Shown: one piece after another, positions 9,586-18,254 of the stretch | How positions within the stretch are numbered: position 1 is the stretch's first letter | Layout of the letters: every line of letters begins with the position of its first letter | Assembly (NCBI RefSeq): GCF_001469955.1 | Contig: NZ_LOPU01000029.1 | Coordinates: forward strand, 186,001-250,000 | Source of the DNA: Haloprofundus marisrubri | Lineage (GTDB): Archaea; Halobacteriota; Halobacteria; Halobacteriales; Haloferacaceae | Reading direction: 5' to 3' | DNA length: 64,000 bases | The notes under the pieces: model-generated | What the model was told of the DNA's origin: nothing | The model's input: only the letters and a program-made list of their open reading frames with translations | The model's database searches: none | Position numbers and translations under genes: made by a program

Positions 9586-9933
9586 TTACCCTCCCCTCGG
9601 CCCCGCCTTGCTCTGCACGCGCCACCCGCCGTCCATCGTCTCGTCGCGCTCTGTATACTCGATTTGGGTTTCGTCGCCGACGCGTTCTCCGCCTTCGACG
9701 GCTTCGACGCGGAACGGTACGTCGAGGCTGTCACCGCAACAACCCACGTCGACGAACGTCTCGAAGCTGTCGCCCACCATCGGCGCGTCGAGTTTCCGCC
9801 GGAGATACCCTCGATAGCGGTCCGACGAAATCTGGTCGCGGCCCCAGTCGCTGAGGTTCTTCGGGTGCGAGAGCATAACTCGGGTAGCGGTTCGTTGGCT
9901 GTTCTCGCCGGACTGTTCGGTCGATTCGGTCAT
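9586..9933 (-). CDS. Conserved haloarchaeal hypothetical protein
   Basis: A 115-residue soluble protein starting at MTESTEQSGEN; the frame extends nine codons upstream to 9960, but the shorter start removes a basic leader unlike the rest. It contains a Cys-Cys pair in VDVGCCGDSL and a C-terminal stretch that looks like a small beta domain (VPFRVEAVEGGERVG...TQIEYTE). It could bind metal through the cysteines but this is a guess. No named family recognised with certainty. Confidence 0.65.
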   Translation of the reverse strand: MTESTEQSGENSQRTATRVMLSHPKNLSDWGRDQISSDRYRGYLRRKLDAPMVGDSFETFVDVGCCGDSLDVPFRVEAVEGGERVGDETQIEYTERDETMDGGWRVQSKAGPRGG

Positions 9934-9983
9934 ACGAGAGGGTATGTGACCGACACACATGAGTTCGTGGAAATTTAAGAAGG

Positions 9984-9989
9984 CTTATT
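9984..9989 (+). promoter_or_regulatory. TATA-like box for secFD
   Basis: CTTATT, centred about 26 bases before the secF ATG at 10013, with an AT-rich AAATTTAAG just upstream that may also serve the divergent gene. Spacing suggests a leaderless secF transcript. Confidence 0.5.
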
Positions 9990-10012
9990 CGACGTGCTGA
10001 CTACCGCCCGGC

Positions 10013-10903
10013 ATGGTTGCATTCGACGTACCGGAGGTCGATTACACCCGGTACACGAATCGCCAACTCGCGGCGGTTCCGCTCGCCGTCCTCGCGCTTG
10101 CGCTTCTCGTCATCGTCGCTACGTTTGCGACGACAGGCGCGCCTGTGGCACTCGGAACCGAGTTCTCCGGCGGTACGGAGATGCGACTCGCCGTCGACGC
10201 CCCAGACGGACAGGCCGAACAGGTCATCCAGCAGGCGTTCGACACGGAAATCGAGTCGATTCAGTCCATCCCCTCCGACGGGACGTACGTCGTCACCTTC
10301 GGCCCCGGCACGGACCCCGCGCAGTTGGAACAGACGGTAGTGAATCCGCCGAACGACGCGGCCCAACAGCTCGAACTCGTGAGCCTGTCGACGGTCTCTG
10401 CGAGTTTCGCCGGTGACTCCCAGCGCCTCGCCCTCGGCGGCATCGCCGTTGCGTTCCTCGGGATGAGCCTGCTCGTCTTCGCGCTGTTTCGGACGTTCGT
10501 CCCCTCTATCGCCGTCGTTCTCTCGGCGTTCTCGGACATCGTCATCCCCGTGGCGTTGATGAACCTGCTCGGCATCGAACTCTCTTTGGGGACTGTCGCT
10601 GCGCTGTTGATGCTCATCGGGTACAGCGTCGACTCCGACATCCTGCTTAACGACCACATCCTCCGACGGTCGGGTGACTTCTACGAGTCGACGTACCGAG
10701 CGATGCGGACCGGTGTGACGATGACGCTCACGTCGCTGGCGGCGATGGTCGTGATGACCATCACGGCGACGCTGTTCGGCATCCAACTGCTCTCGGCTAT
10801 CGGCATCATCCTCGTCTTCGGGCTTGCTGCCGACCTGATGAACACCTACCTCCTGAACTTGAGTCTACTTCGTTGGTACATGTACGAAGGGGTGAAGCGC
10901 TGA
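10013..10903 (+). CDS. secF: Protein-export membrane protein SecF
   Basis: Subunit of the SecDF accessory complex that assists Sec translocation from the outside of the membrane. The 296-residue protein has an N-terminal helix (about 19-40), an external domain starting with GTEFSGGTE (48-56), and five further helices with the conserved LIGYSVDSDILL segment (charged residues in the membrane needed for ion-coupled action). It overlaps secD by the ATGA junction at 10901-10905, so the two are translationally coupled. As usual in archaea, secF precedes secD. Confidence 0.96.
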   Translation: MVAFDVPEVDYTRYTNRQLAAVPLAVLALALLVIVATFATTGAPVALGTEFSGGTEMRLAVDAPDGQAEQVIQQAFDTEIESIQSIPSDGTYVVTFGPGTDPAQLEQTVVNPPNDAAQQLELVSLSTVSASFAGDSQRLALGGIAVAFLGMSLLVFALFRTFVPSIAVVLSAFSDIVIPVALMNLLGIELSLGTVAALLMLIGYSVDSDILLNDHILRRSGDFYESTYRAMRTGVTMTLTSLAAMVVMTITATLFGIQLLSAIGIILVFGLAADLMNTYLLNLSLLRWYMYEGVKR

Positions 10904-12498
10904 TGGGGACGCTCCGCGACAACTGGCGCGTCATCCTGCTCGTCGTCCTGCTCGCCGGCAGCACCGTCGCGCTGTTCGGTTCCATCGGCGGCGCTGGCGA
11001 CGACCAAGGTATCGGCAACGACACCGCTGTCGGGGCTAGCCAAGGTCCCACGAACCTCGTTTACGGCCTCGACCTCTCGGGTGGGACGCGCATCCGCGCA
11101 CCGCTCGTCGGCGTCACCGCCGAGGAGGTCGAGTTCGGCAACGATTCGACCGGGCAAGTCGCCCAGAACGTCGCCGCCGAGTTACAGGGCGTCGACGCGA
11201 CGGATGTGACCGCCCGCCAACCCACCCAAGACCGCGCGGCCACCGTCGAAGTCACGACGCGGAACGTGACGCCCGACGACCTCGGCGCTGCGCTCGACGC
11301 TGCGGGCTACCAGCACGGCGACGTCCGCGATGGCGTCACCGAGGAGACGCGCGAACAGACCGTCGCCGTCATCAGCAACAAAATCAATCAGGCGGGGCTC
11401 TCCGGCGGCTCCGCGCAGACTGTCTCCACGTCAACCGGCGAGTACTTCGTGCTCATCGAGGTGCCGAACGAGCAGCGTGCGGACGTGCTCGAACTCGTCA
11501 GCCAGCAGGGACAGGTACAAGTCGAGGCGTACTACCCAGTCGAGAACAACTCGACCGGCGACACCGAGTACCGCCGTCAGTTGGTGCTCGAACAGGGCGA
11601 CTTCCAGGACATCGGCAATCCCGAGCAGGGCCAGCAGGGCCAACCGCCGAACGTCCCCGTCGTCATCCGTGAGTCCGAAGCGGGCGAGTTCCAACGAACG
11701 ATGGTCGAGACGGGCGTCGCCAGTCAGGGTGGCACCTTCTGTACCTACGACGAGAACCCCAACGGCACGCAACCGTGTCTGTTGACCGTCGTCGACGGCG
11801 AAGTCGTCTACTCCGCCGGTATGAGTCCGGGTCTCGCCGAGGACATGCAAAGCGGTCAGTGGGAGAGCAACCCGCGGTTCATCCTCCAGACGTCGAACTA
11901 CTCGGAGGCCCAACAGCTCGCTATCAACCTCCGCGCCGGTGCGCTTCCGGCACCGCTCGACATCGGTCCGGGCGGAGCGGGAACCTCGTCGTACATCTCG
12001 CCGACGCAAGGTGAGAACTTCCGGATGAACTCGCTCATCACCGGCATCATCGCGGTGCTCGCCGTCAGCGGCGTCGTCTTCTTCCGCTACGGCTCTGCGC
12101 GTGTCGCCGCGCCGATGGTGTTGACCGCGCTGTCGGAGGTCGTCATCCTGCTCGGTGCGGCGGCGTGGCTCGGCTACCCGCTGGACCTCGCGGTCATCGG
12201 CGGCTTCATCGCCGTCATCGGGACGGGGGTGGACGACCTCATCATCATCGCCGACGAGGTGATGGCCGAAGGCGACGTGAAGTCGCGGAAGGTGTTCCAG
12301 TCGCGGTTCAAGAAGGCGTTCTGGGTCATCGGTGCGGCCGCCGCGACGACCATCATCGCGATGAGTCCGCTCGCCGTGCTCTCGCTCGGCGACCTGCGCG
12401 GGTTCGCCATCTTCACCATCCTCGGCGTGCTCGTCGGTGTGCTCGTCACCCGACCCGCCTACGGTGACATCCTGCGCACGCTGTTGACCGACCGCTGA
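10903..12498 (+). CDS. secD: Protein-export membrane protein SecD
   Basis: Larger partner of SecF (531 residues). The N-terminal helix (about 9-28) is followed by GLDLSGGTRIR (55-65), a long extracellular domain typical of haloarchaea, and five C-terminal helices with the conserved VIGGFIAVIGTGVDDLIII segment. The upstream frame begins at 10873, but the ATG at 10903 overlaps the secF stop codon and gives a family-like N terminus. The C-terminal membrane part forms the RND-like half of the complex with SecF. Confidence 0.96.
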   Translation: MGTLRDNWRVILLVVLLAGSTVALFGSIGGAGDDQGIGNDTAVGASQGPTNLVYGLDLSGGTRIRAPLVGVTAEEVEFGNDSTGQVAQNVAAELQGVDATDVTARQPTQDRAATVEVTTRNVTPDDLGAALDAAGYQHGDVRDGVTEETREQTVAVISNKINQAGLSGGSAQTVSTSTGEYFVLIEVPNEQRADVLELVSQQGQVQVEAYYPVENNSTGDTEYRRQLVLEQGDFQDIGNPEQGQQGQPPNVPVVIRESEAGEFQRTMVETGVASQGGTFCTYDENPNGTQPCLLTVVDGEVVYSAGMSPGLAEDMQSGQWESNPRFILQTSNYSEAQQLAINLRAGALPAPLDIGPGGAGTSSYISPTQGENFRMNSLITGIIAVLAVSGVVFFRYGSARVAAPMVLTALSEVVILLGAAAWLGYPLDLAVIGGFIAVIGTGVDDLIIIADEVMAEGDVKSRKVFQSRFKKAFWVIGAAAATTIIAMSPLAVLSLGDLRGFAIFTILGVLVGVLVTRPAYGDILRTLLTDR

Positions 12499-12679
12499 CC
12501 GACTCTCGGTCACCTTCCGACCACCAGAACCACCTCCGACGACCCGCCGAAACCGCCACGTCACGACCGATGCGGTGTTTCTTTGCTTCCGGCAGATTCC
12601 GACCAGTCTCGGTAGTCGATTCTGTCGAACGTCCGATTCGTCACGACGTTTTCGCGCTCTCGTCCGACTCGAATCCTAT

Positions 12680-12832
12680 ATGCACAAGGCGGTGGATGTC
12701 GAAGCGACTGCTATGCACGTACCATCGCTCGGCACACCGGAAGGCGCGTTCGACTACCTGATGATTGTTCTGTTGGCGACGACGCTCGTCTTCGGCCTGT
12801 TCTTCGGGGCGATTGCACTCGGGATGTTCTAA
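12680..12832 (+). CDS. Small single-helix membrane protein
   Basis: A 50-residue protein (or 39 residues if the second ATG at 12713 is used) ending in one strong membrane helix (YLMIVLLATTLVFGLFFGAIALGMF). An AT-rich TCCTATATG sits at 12673-12681, about 34 bases before the second ATG, which makes that start the more likely of the two for a leaderless message. It ends nine bases before the convergent rnhB stop. Conserved small membrane proteins of this kind are common in haloarchaea; function unknown. Confidence 0.55.
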   Translation: MHKAVDVEATAMHVPSLGTPEGAFDYLMIVLLATTLVFGLFFGAIALGMF

Positions 12833-12840
12833 CTCCTCGC

Positions 12841-13488
12841 TCAGAACTCCGACAGCGCCGACTGCTCGGCGGCCGCCAGCACGTCGGCACAGGTCTGCCA
12901 CGACGCTCGCGCACAGTCGGGAAGCACGCCGTGGTCGCGGACGTACTCGCGCAGGAACGTGCGCGTCGTCGGGTCGCTCGGATAGCCGCTGCCGACGTCG
13001 CCGTACTCGGCGGTGAGTCGCTCTACGTGGGCGTCGCGTTCGACTTTGGCGACGACGCTCGCGGCACTGACGACCGGATGCGCCTCGTCGGCGCGGTGTT
13101 CGGACTGTACCTCGATTTCTCTGCCCTCACTTTCGACGGCCGTCCGAACCCGGCGGCCGAACCGCGCTTCGTCCACGTCACCGGCGTCGACGACGGCGAC
13201 GTCGCCGTCTTCGGCGACGGCCGAAAGTGCCTCCGCCTGCGCAGCGACGGTGAGTCCGTTCATGTCCGTCTCCGGGTCGTCGATGCGTTCGGGGGTGACG
13301 ACGGCGACGCCGACCGACACCGCCGAGTGGCCGCGGAGGTGGTCGGCGAGTGACTCCCGCTTCGACGGTGAGAGGCGTTTCGAGTCGTCGAGGCCGTCGG
13401 GCAGTGCCGTCTCGGGCGCGCGAACCGCCGCCGCGACCATCGGTCCGAGTACCGGCCCCTTCCCCGCTTCGTCGGCACCGAGTTGCAT
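12841..13488 (-). CDS. rnhB: Ribonuclease HII
   Basis: Removes RNA from RNA-DNA hybrids (Okazaki primers, misincorporated ribonucleotides). The N-terminal GADEAGKGPVLGPMV motif carries Asp6 and Glu7, DDSKRLS lies at 34-40, and the central aspartate is in VVDAGDVDE. Length of 215 residues is normal. The gene faces away from the 13.5-14 kb non-coding region. Confidence 0.95.
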   Translation of the reverse strand: MQLGADEAGKGPVLGPMVAAAVRAPETALPDGLDDSKRLSPSKRESLADHLRGHSAVSVGVAVVTPERIDDPETDMNGLTVAAQAEALSAVAEDGDVAVVDAGDVDEARFGRRVRTAVESEGREIEVQSEHRADEAHPVVSAASVVAKVERDAHVERLTAEYGDVGSGYPSDPTTRTFLREYVRDHGVLPDCARASWQTCADVLAAAEQSALSEF

Positions 13489-14034
13489 AGTCGCGCCTCT
13501 CGGGGCGCACGCTAAGATGTTTCCGTCTATCCCAGCGCCGTCTCACACAACACGACAAAAGACGTGACTGTATCAACGGTTGAGTATCGTGCCAATAATT
13601 TATTATACCGCTGTCGTAGGAGGCCTCGCGGGAGGCGAGGTGTGTCAGCCAGAGATGGATGTCGGGGGACCTCCGCTTCGACCGCAGGTGTGTCAGATAC
13701 CTCCCGCAATCTGCCGACACCCGTGCGACGGCTATCGGTACCTAGTAATAATTCTTGCTATGAGTTACTGGTAATAAGCGTTTCTGTCGGGTCCAAGCGT
13801 CTGCGTCACCCGAACTGGTGATAATCACTGACAGGAGCGACGCCGCCGGAACGTCGACACGCGGACGGTTTGTGGGTGGCCGTTCGGCGGTCCCCCACCG
13901 GGTTGCTCATGAAGGTACGCTCGCGTGTGTTGGGTACACCAGTCCGGCAGCGTCTGCGTTACTGTAAGCGAAACTGACTGATAACCTTGTGGACTGTTAT
14001 CATATAGTGAGACGCCGTCCCGTCGGCTGATTCG
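13489..14034. other. Gene-poor intergenic region with a possible small RNA
   Basis: No convincing protein gene was seen in this 546-base interval; the open frames have compositions unlike haloarchaeal proteins. It contains an AT-rich TATA-like box (AATTTATTATA, 13597-13607), a hairpin CCTCGC/GCGAGG (13624-13640), an 11-base direct repeat AGGTGTGTCAG at 13638-13648 and 13686-13696, and a second AT-rich stretch at 13741-13780 that could be a terminator or a second promoter. These could belong to a small RNA transcribed rightward from about 13630. Confidence 0.5.
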
Positions 14035-15336
14035 CTATCTGAAGAACTCCTCGCGCTCGAACGGTTCGTCTTCGCCTTCGACCGCGAGAACGTCGAGGGC
14101 GGTGACGACGGCGGAGACGCCGAGCAGGTCGGCGAGACTGGGGTCGGTGCGGCCCTCGTCGCCGGAGACGAGTTCTTTGATGTATAGGCCACCCTCGCCG
14201 TGGATTTCGACCGTCGCGTGGCGGGCGTCGACGTGTTCGGCGCTCGCGTCGTAGACGTGCCGCGTTCGCGTGAGACTCGCCCGTCGGTGGTCGACGCGGT
14301 GAGGTGTGTACTGCTCGATGGTCGACCCCGAGAGCGTCTCGACGGCTTCCGAGAGCGCCTCTGCGCTCACGTCGGCGTCGAACTCGACTTCCGCACGGTA
14401 GGTCTTGCTCGCGTCCAGTCCTTTGACGCGTTCGACCATGTCGTGTTCGGCGAGGCGGAGGCCTTCGACTTCGACTTTCCCGTCGGCGAAGGCGTTGATG
14501 TCGCCTTCGAGGCGGTCGACGTCGACGTCGCGGCGACGCGGTTCCTTGATTTCGATGACGAAGGGGCGACCCGTCTCCAGCATCAATGCGTCGACGTCCT
14601 CGCGGCCCGCACCGTGGAACAGTGCTTCGACGCCGTCCATCACGTCACGAACGACGGGGGCGCTGAGGCCCTCGACGCTGTCCTCGTAGAGGTAGCCGCT
14701 GCCGCCGCAGTGGTCACAAGCCTGTCTGCCCTGTCGGCCGCTGCCGTCGCACTCGCGACACGGCCACTCCGTCTGCGGGATGTCGCGGACGAGTTTCCGG
14801 TAACGACCGTAGACGAACGCCGAGTTCACCTCCGTCTCGACGGTGTCGTCTTCGATGTCGAGGACGAACTGTACGTCCGGGCGTCCGAAGTCGACGGTAG
14901 TGTCGGTGAGGCGGCCGAACCGCTTGCCCACCTCGCGGTTGAACTCGGATTTGAACGGTTCGCCGGCGTCTTCGGGGAGGTCTGCCATCTCGCGCAACAG
15001 CGCCTCGTTCTCCTCGACCAGCGGTGGCGTCCGCGTTCCCACTTGGTAGGTCTCGAACTCGACGGCGTCGGCTTCGTCTTCGCTACCGTCGACGGTCGCT
15101 GCGGCGCGTTCGGCCCACTCGTCGAACTGCCCGCAGAGGCCCTCACAGACCCAACAGTCCGCGGGGTCGACGTCCTCGGGTTCGTCGTCGTCTTCGAGCG
15201 CCGCGGCGACGCGGAGCGACCGGCCGCGTTCGGCGTTGGTGAGTCCGTAGCTTCGGTCGGCGAACACCCGGCCCAGACAGGCGTCACAGAGCGGCCCGCC
15301 CTCGGTCAGCGCGCGCGCGTCGTCGAGGATTCCCAT
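14035..15336 (-). CDS. pus10: tRNA pseudouridine(54/55) synthase Pus10
   Basis: Archaeal enzyme making pseudouridine at positions 54 and 55 of the tRNA T loop. The 433-residue protein has an N-terminal zinc-binding/THUMP-type region with CDAC (17-20) and CWVC (61-64), a second cysteine cluster CREC...CDHC (193-210) with CxxCxGxG-like spacing, and the catalytic domain with GREDVD (244-249; Asp247 is the probable nucleophile) and GRPFVIEI. The frame extends to 15402; the ATG at 15336 (MGILDDARAL) fits the family. Confidence 0.94.
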   Translation of the reverse strand: MGILDDARALTEGGPLCDACLGRVFADRSYGLTNAERGRSLRVAAALEDDDEPEDVDPADCWVCEGLCGQFDEWAERAAATVDGSEDEADAVEFETYQVGTRTPPLVEENEALLREMADLPEDAGEPFKSEFNREVGKRFGRLTDTTVDFGRPDVQFVLDIEDDTVETEVNSAFVYGRYRKLVRDIPQTEWPCRECDGSGRQGRQACDHCGGSGYLYEDSVEGLSAPVVRDVMDGVEALFHGAGREDVDALMLETGRPFVIEIKEPRRRDVDVDRLEGDINAFADGKVEVEGLRLAEHDMVERVKGLDASKTYRAEVEFDADVSAEALSEAVETLSGSTIEQYTPHRVDHRRASLTRTRHVYDASAEHVDARHATVEIHGEGGLYIKELVSGDEGRTDPSLADLLGVSAVVTALDVLAVEGEDEPFEREEFFR

Positions 15337-15538
15337 GGCCTGTACTCGTGGCGGCGCTCCTTTCCGTCTTGCTATTCGGTGACCGCCGATTCGTGGTGTC
15401 ACCGCCGACCGCCAGCAAAGGGAAAGAAAGTCTCTGACGGTCGTTCACGATGTATCACGGTTCAGGATGAACCGCGGTATCACGACTGCGAGAAGCTTCT
15501 TGTACCCCCGTCTGCTACGCCCGCCACCACCTATCGGA

Positions 15539-16525
15539 ATGAGCCGTTATCGTAATCTTGCGTTGTTTCTGACGCTGTCGGTCATCTGGGGAACTGCCTA
15601 TCTCGCAATCGACGCCGGTCTGGCAACGCTGCCGCCGGTGCTGTTCGCCGCGTTCCGCTACGACGTTGCGGGACTCGCGCTGTTCGCCTTTGCGGTCGTT
15701 CGTAGCGACCGCTGGCGGCCACGCACGTTCGCCGAGTGGCGTCTCGTCGCCGTCGGTGGCCTGTTGGTCATCGGGCTGAACTTCGCGTTTCTCTTCTCCG
15801 GACAGCGCTACGTCGGCGGCTCTATCGCCGCTATCGTCGCCAGCACTGCGCCCGTGCTGACGCCGCTTTTCGCTCGGTTTCTCCTCCCTGACGAGCGATT
15901 CGACCGTCGGGGCATCGTCGGCGTCCTCCTCGGTCTGGCGGGCGTCGTCGTCGTCGCCACCGGCGGGGGTTCGCTCGGTGCGGACCTCCTCGGCGTCGTG
16001 TTGCTCGCGCTGGCGGCGGTGAGTTTCGCACTCGGAACCGTCCTCACCGAACGCTACGACGCCTCGCTGTCGTTGATACCGACGCAGGCGTGGATGATGC
16101 TTCTCGGCGCGGGGTTCCTCCACCTCGTCAGCGGACTGCTCGGCGAGACGCCGCCGCTGTCGGTGTCGTGGACGCCGACGGCATTCGCCGCGCTCGCGTA
16201 TCTCGCACTCGTCTCCAGCGCCGTCGGCTACGTGCTCTACTTCGACCTGCTCGACCGACTCGGGGCCGTCGAAATCAGCCTCGTGAAGTACGTCGTCCCC
16301 GTCGTCACGGCGCTCGTCGGGTGGGCGGCGCTCGGCCAGTCGCTCTCTATGGATACTGTTGCAGGCTTTGCGCTCATCGTCGCGGGCTTCGCGCTGTTGA
16401 AAGGCGGGGACGCGTTCGACGAAGTCGTTCGCCTGCAGGCGCGCGTCAGCCGCGGCTACGACGCCGAAAACGTCTACGTCCCCGACAGCAGTGCGCGACG
16501 TGATGCGGCGTTCGGCGACGATTGA
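15539..16525 (+). CDS. EamA/DMT-family transporter
   Basis: A 328-residue inner-membrane protein with ten predicted helices arranged as two EamA repeats (about residues 1-145 and 150-290). The N terminus LTLSVIWGTAYLAIDAG is a typical first helix of the family. Substrates are usually metabolites or amino acids and cannot be told here. The C-terminal 35-residue tail is polar and acidic. The frame extends to 15467 but the ATG at 15539 removes a non-family leader. Confidence 0.88.
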   Translation: MSRYRNLALFLTLSVIWGTAYLAIDAGLATLPPVLFAAFRYDVAGLALFAFAVVRSDRWRPRTFAEWRLVAVGGLLVIGLNFAFLFSGQRYVGGSIAAIVASTAPVLTPLFARFLLPDERFDRRGIVGVLLGLAGVVVVATGGGSLGADLLGVVLLALAAVSFALGTVLTERYDASLSLIPTQAWMMLLGAGFLHLVSGLLGETPPLSVSWTPTAFAALAYLALVSSAVGYVLYFDLLDRLGAVEISLVKYVVPVVTALVGWAALGQSLSMDTVAGFALIVAGFALLKGGDAFDEVVRLQARVSRGYDAENVYVPDSSARRDAAFGDD

Positions 16526-16554
16526 ACGGCGACGACCGAGCGACGAATCCGGTT

Positions 16555-17094
16555 TTAGACGAGTCGACCGACCAGCCACAGCACCGCTAGCGTCGAGGCG
16601 GTTCCGAGTGCGAGAAGGAGGACGAACAACCCGCCGACGACGAGCGTGAAAAACCGGCGGTCGAGTTCTTCGGCGCGCGGGTCGCCGCGTCGTGCTTCAG
16701 CGAGTCGGACGTTTCTCGCGTTCGCTTTCCACACGGCATCGAACAGGTCGCCGACGACCGGAATCGACCCGACGAGTGCGTCGACGACGAGGTTGAACAG
16801 CATCCGAAGCACCGTCACTTTCGGCACGCCGAGGTAGGCTGCTTCGGCGACGATGTACGCTGAGACAGCCGTAATCGGCACGTCGCCGACGACGGGAATC
16901 AGCCCGACGATGGGGTCGAGGCCGATGCGGTAGTTCGTCCCCGGAATCCGAATCGAGTTGTCGAGCAGTCGGCCGAGACGGTGCAGTCGCTGAAGCGTTT
17001 CGGCGTGTTCGGCGACGCGTGCGGCCGAGGTGGTGTCGCTTTCCTCGTTTGCCCTCTCGACTGCGCCGGGGCGTGTCTCCGCCGGGTCGGTCAC
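16555..17094 (-). CDS. DUF4112 membrane protein
   Basis: A 179-residue protein with the DUF4112 signature DPIVGLIPVVGD (twice: the second is LVGSIPVVGDLFDAVWKAN), separated by a hydrophobic segment, plus a C-terminal membrane helix (about 152-176). The repeated glycine/proline segments suggest a re-entrant or paired membrane motif. The family is widespread in bacteria and haloarchaea but has no known function. The N-terminal 40 residues are acidic and probably disordered. Confidence 0.88.
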   Translation of the reverse strand: MTDPAETRPGAVERANEESDTTSAARVAEHAETLQRLHRLGRLLDNSIRIPGTNYRIGLDPIVGLIPVVGDVPITAVSAYIVAEAAYLGVPKVTVLRMLFNLVVDALVGSIPVVGDLFDAVWKANARNVRLAEARRGDPRAEELDRRFFTLVVGGLFVLLLALGTASTLAVLWLVGRLV

Positions 17095-17211
17095 ACTGCG
17101 TGTTCAGCGGCGACTGACAAAACGTCTCGGCGTCTCAGCGCCGACAACGTCGCCGTCGAGTCGGGCGATACGGTCGCGGGCACACTTCTGCGGTCACCGG
17201 ATACGGAGAAA

Positions 17212-17282
17212 GCTCTCCGATGGGAGTCGAACCCATCTCCGCCGGAATCGACCGGCGTGTCCCACCAGTGGACCGCGGAGAG
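17212..17282 (-). tRNA. tRNA-like cloverleaf with abnormal anticodon arm
   Basis: Read on the minus strand, a 7-bp acceptor stem (CTCTCCG with CGGAGAG), a 4-bp D stem (GTCC/GGAC) with GG in the loop, and a perfect T arm (ATGGG, loop TTCGACT, CCCAT) are all present. The anticodon arm is CGCCGG-TCGATT-CCGGCG, giving six pairs and a six-base loop (or five pairs and eight bases), and the variable loop has only three bases. Bases 8-9 are CG instead of the conserved TA/TG. No normal anticodon can be read, so this is more likely a tRNA pseudogene or tRNA-like RNA than a working tRNA. Confidence 0.4.
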
Positions 17283-17306
17283 TGCGCGCCGGAAACGAGC
17301 GCACAC

Positions 17307-17648
17307 TCACACGTCGCGGACATCGCGCACCTCCGAGACGACCGACGCTTCTTTGACGCCGAAACTGTCGAGCAACTGTGCTTCCAACGCGGCGGCGTCT
17401 CGACGTGCCGCCGCACCCGTCGCGGCGTCGGCGTCGAGTTCCACGACGAGCGTCGTCCGAACCTCGACGGTCAGGTCGTTCAGACCGGGTTGGAGACCGC
17501 AGAGTTCGAACTCGTCGACGTTCGTCACGCCGTCTAGCTTTCTCAGTCGCTCGCGGACGGCCGTCCGGAGGTCACCGGCGGCGTCGCGCGAAACGAACGC
17601 CGTCAGGTCGGCGTCGGCCGACACGGCGGGCAGTTTTTGCACTGACAT
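17307..17648 (-). CDS. Conserved hypothetical protein between tRNA-like sequences
   Basis: A 113-residue acidic protein starting at MSVQKLPAVS; the ten upstream codons of the frame overlap the next tRNA-like sequence and were excluded. It appears to be a mixed alpha/beta domain with strands around VDEFELCGL and DLTVEVRTTLVVEL, and a C-terminal helix AALEAQLLDSFGV. Composition is native. I do not recognise the family. It lies between two tRNA-like elements on the same strand. Confidence 0.6.
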   Translation of the reverse strand: MSVQKLPAVSADADLTAFVSRDAAGDLRTAVRERLRKLDGVTNVDEFELCGLQPGLNDLTVEVRTTLVVELDADAATGAAARRDAAALEAQLLDSFGVKEASVVSEVRDVRDV

Positions 17649-17652
17649 GAGG

Positions 17653-17721
17653 GGGCCGGGAGGGAGTCGATTCCTCACCTGTCCGCTGTACGGACTGCTC
17701 TGCCGCTTGAGCTACCGACCC
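17653..17721 (-). tRNA. tRNA-like cloverleaf, T arm and anticodon arm degenerate
   Basis: On the minus strand a 7-bp acceptor (GGGTCGG with CCGGCCC), T8-A9, a D stem GCTC/GAGC with a normal AAGCGGCA loop, and a T arm GAGGA-ATCGACT-CCCTC are visible. The T arm departs from consensus at the last stem pair (A-C) and at loop position 1 (A for T). The anticodon arm is GTCCG-TACAG-CGGAC, with only five loop bases, so no functional anticodon is possible. The 5' half resembles tRNA-Lys-type sequences, hinting at a decayed tRNA copy. Confidence 0.4.
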
Positions 17722-17726
17722 CATCG

Positions 17727-18254
17727 CGCGAGGCGATGGCTGGTCGAAAACGACTCGTCACGACGGCGAGCGGGGCGTGTGCCGTCGACGCCCATCGAAT
17801 CGAGAGGCGTCACCGAAGACGGGACACGCGCGTCGCTGCCGTCGAAAATCGCCGGAGAATGAACCGTAGGGTTCGACTCCGACGACCGCGCAAGAAACGC
17901 AGACGCCGGAGGCGTCGCGTCGTCACGCGATGACGGAGTCGAACCGACCGTACGGCTTGGATGGGCCAGACCCATTTCCGGCGCAGGTGCCGGTGGACAC
18001 ACCACTCGCCATCCGCTCTGCGGCGGGGGCGGGCGTCGTGGTGTGGTGGGTTTGGCCGAGCATCGTTCACCGTGCCCGCTTCTGCGGGCGCTTACGAGAC
18101 ACGTCACGCGGTTAATACATAAACGTTACCGATGTGTGTCACGATTTGTCATCCTCTTCGACGTCGGCTCGTCCGCGCTTGCCACGCCTTTCGTGCCTAT
18201 TAGTAACATTGCTACTATCGGCCCCTCGCGCGCACGCGCGCGAAGGGCTTAGGC
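17727..18254. other. Non-coding region upstream of the flavoprotein gene
   Basis: No believable protein gene in this 528-base interval. The reverse strand at about 17925-18030 has several small stems (CCGGC/GCCGG, ATGGG/CCCAT, CCGTACGG) and a TTCGACTCC motif, vaguely tRNA-like with a long variable arm, but the acceptor ends do not pair well. A strong 28-base hairpin, GCCCCTCGCGCGC paired with GCGCGCGAAGGGC-type sequence, occupies 18221-18248, immediately before the next gene; its core is a 16-base alternating CG-rich run. Confidence 0.45.

Noticed and set aside
13580-13774. 64-residue open frame in the rnhB-pus10 gap
   Set aside because: Composition is not haloarchaeal (many Cys, Pro, Ile) and there is no promoter spacing for its start.
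17925-18030. Third tRNA-like sequence with a TTCGACTCC motif
   Set aside because: Only four of seven acceptor pairs form and the T stem has a mismatch. TTCGACTCC is also a common codon run (Phe-Asp-Ser) in haloarchaea.
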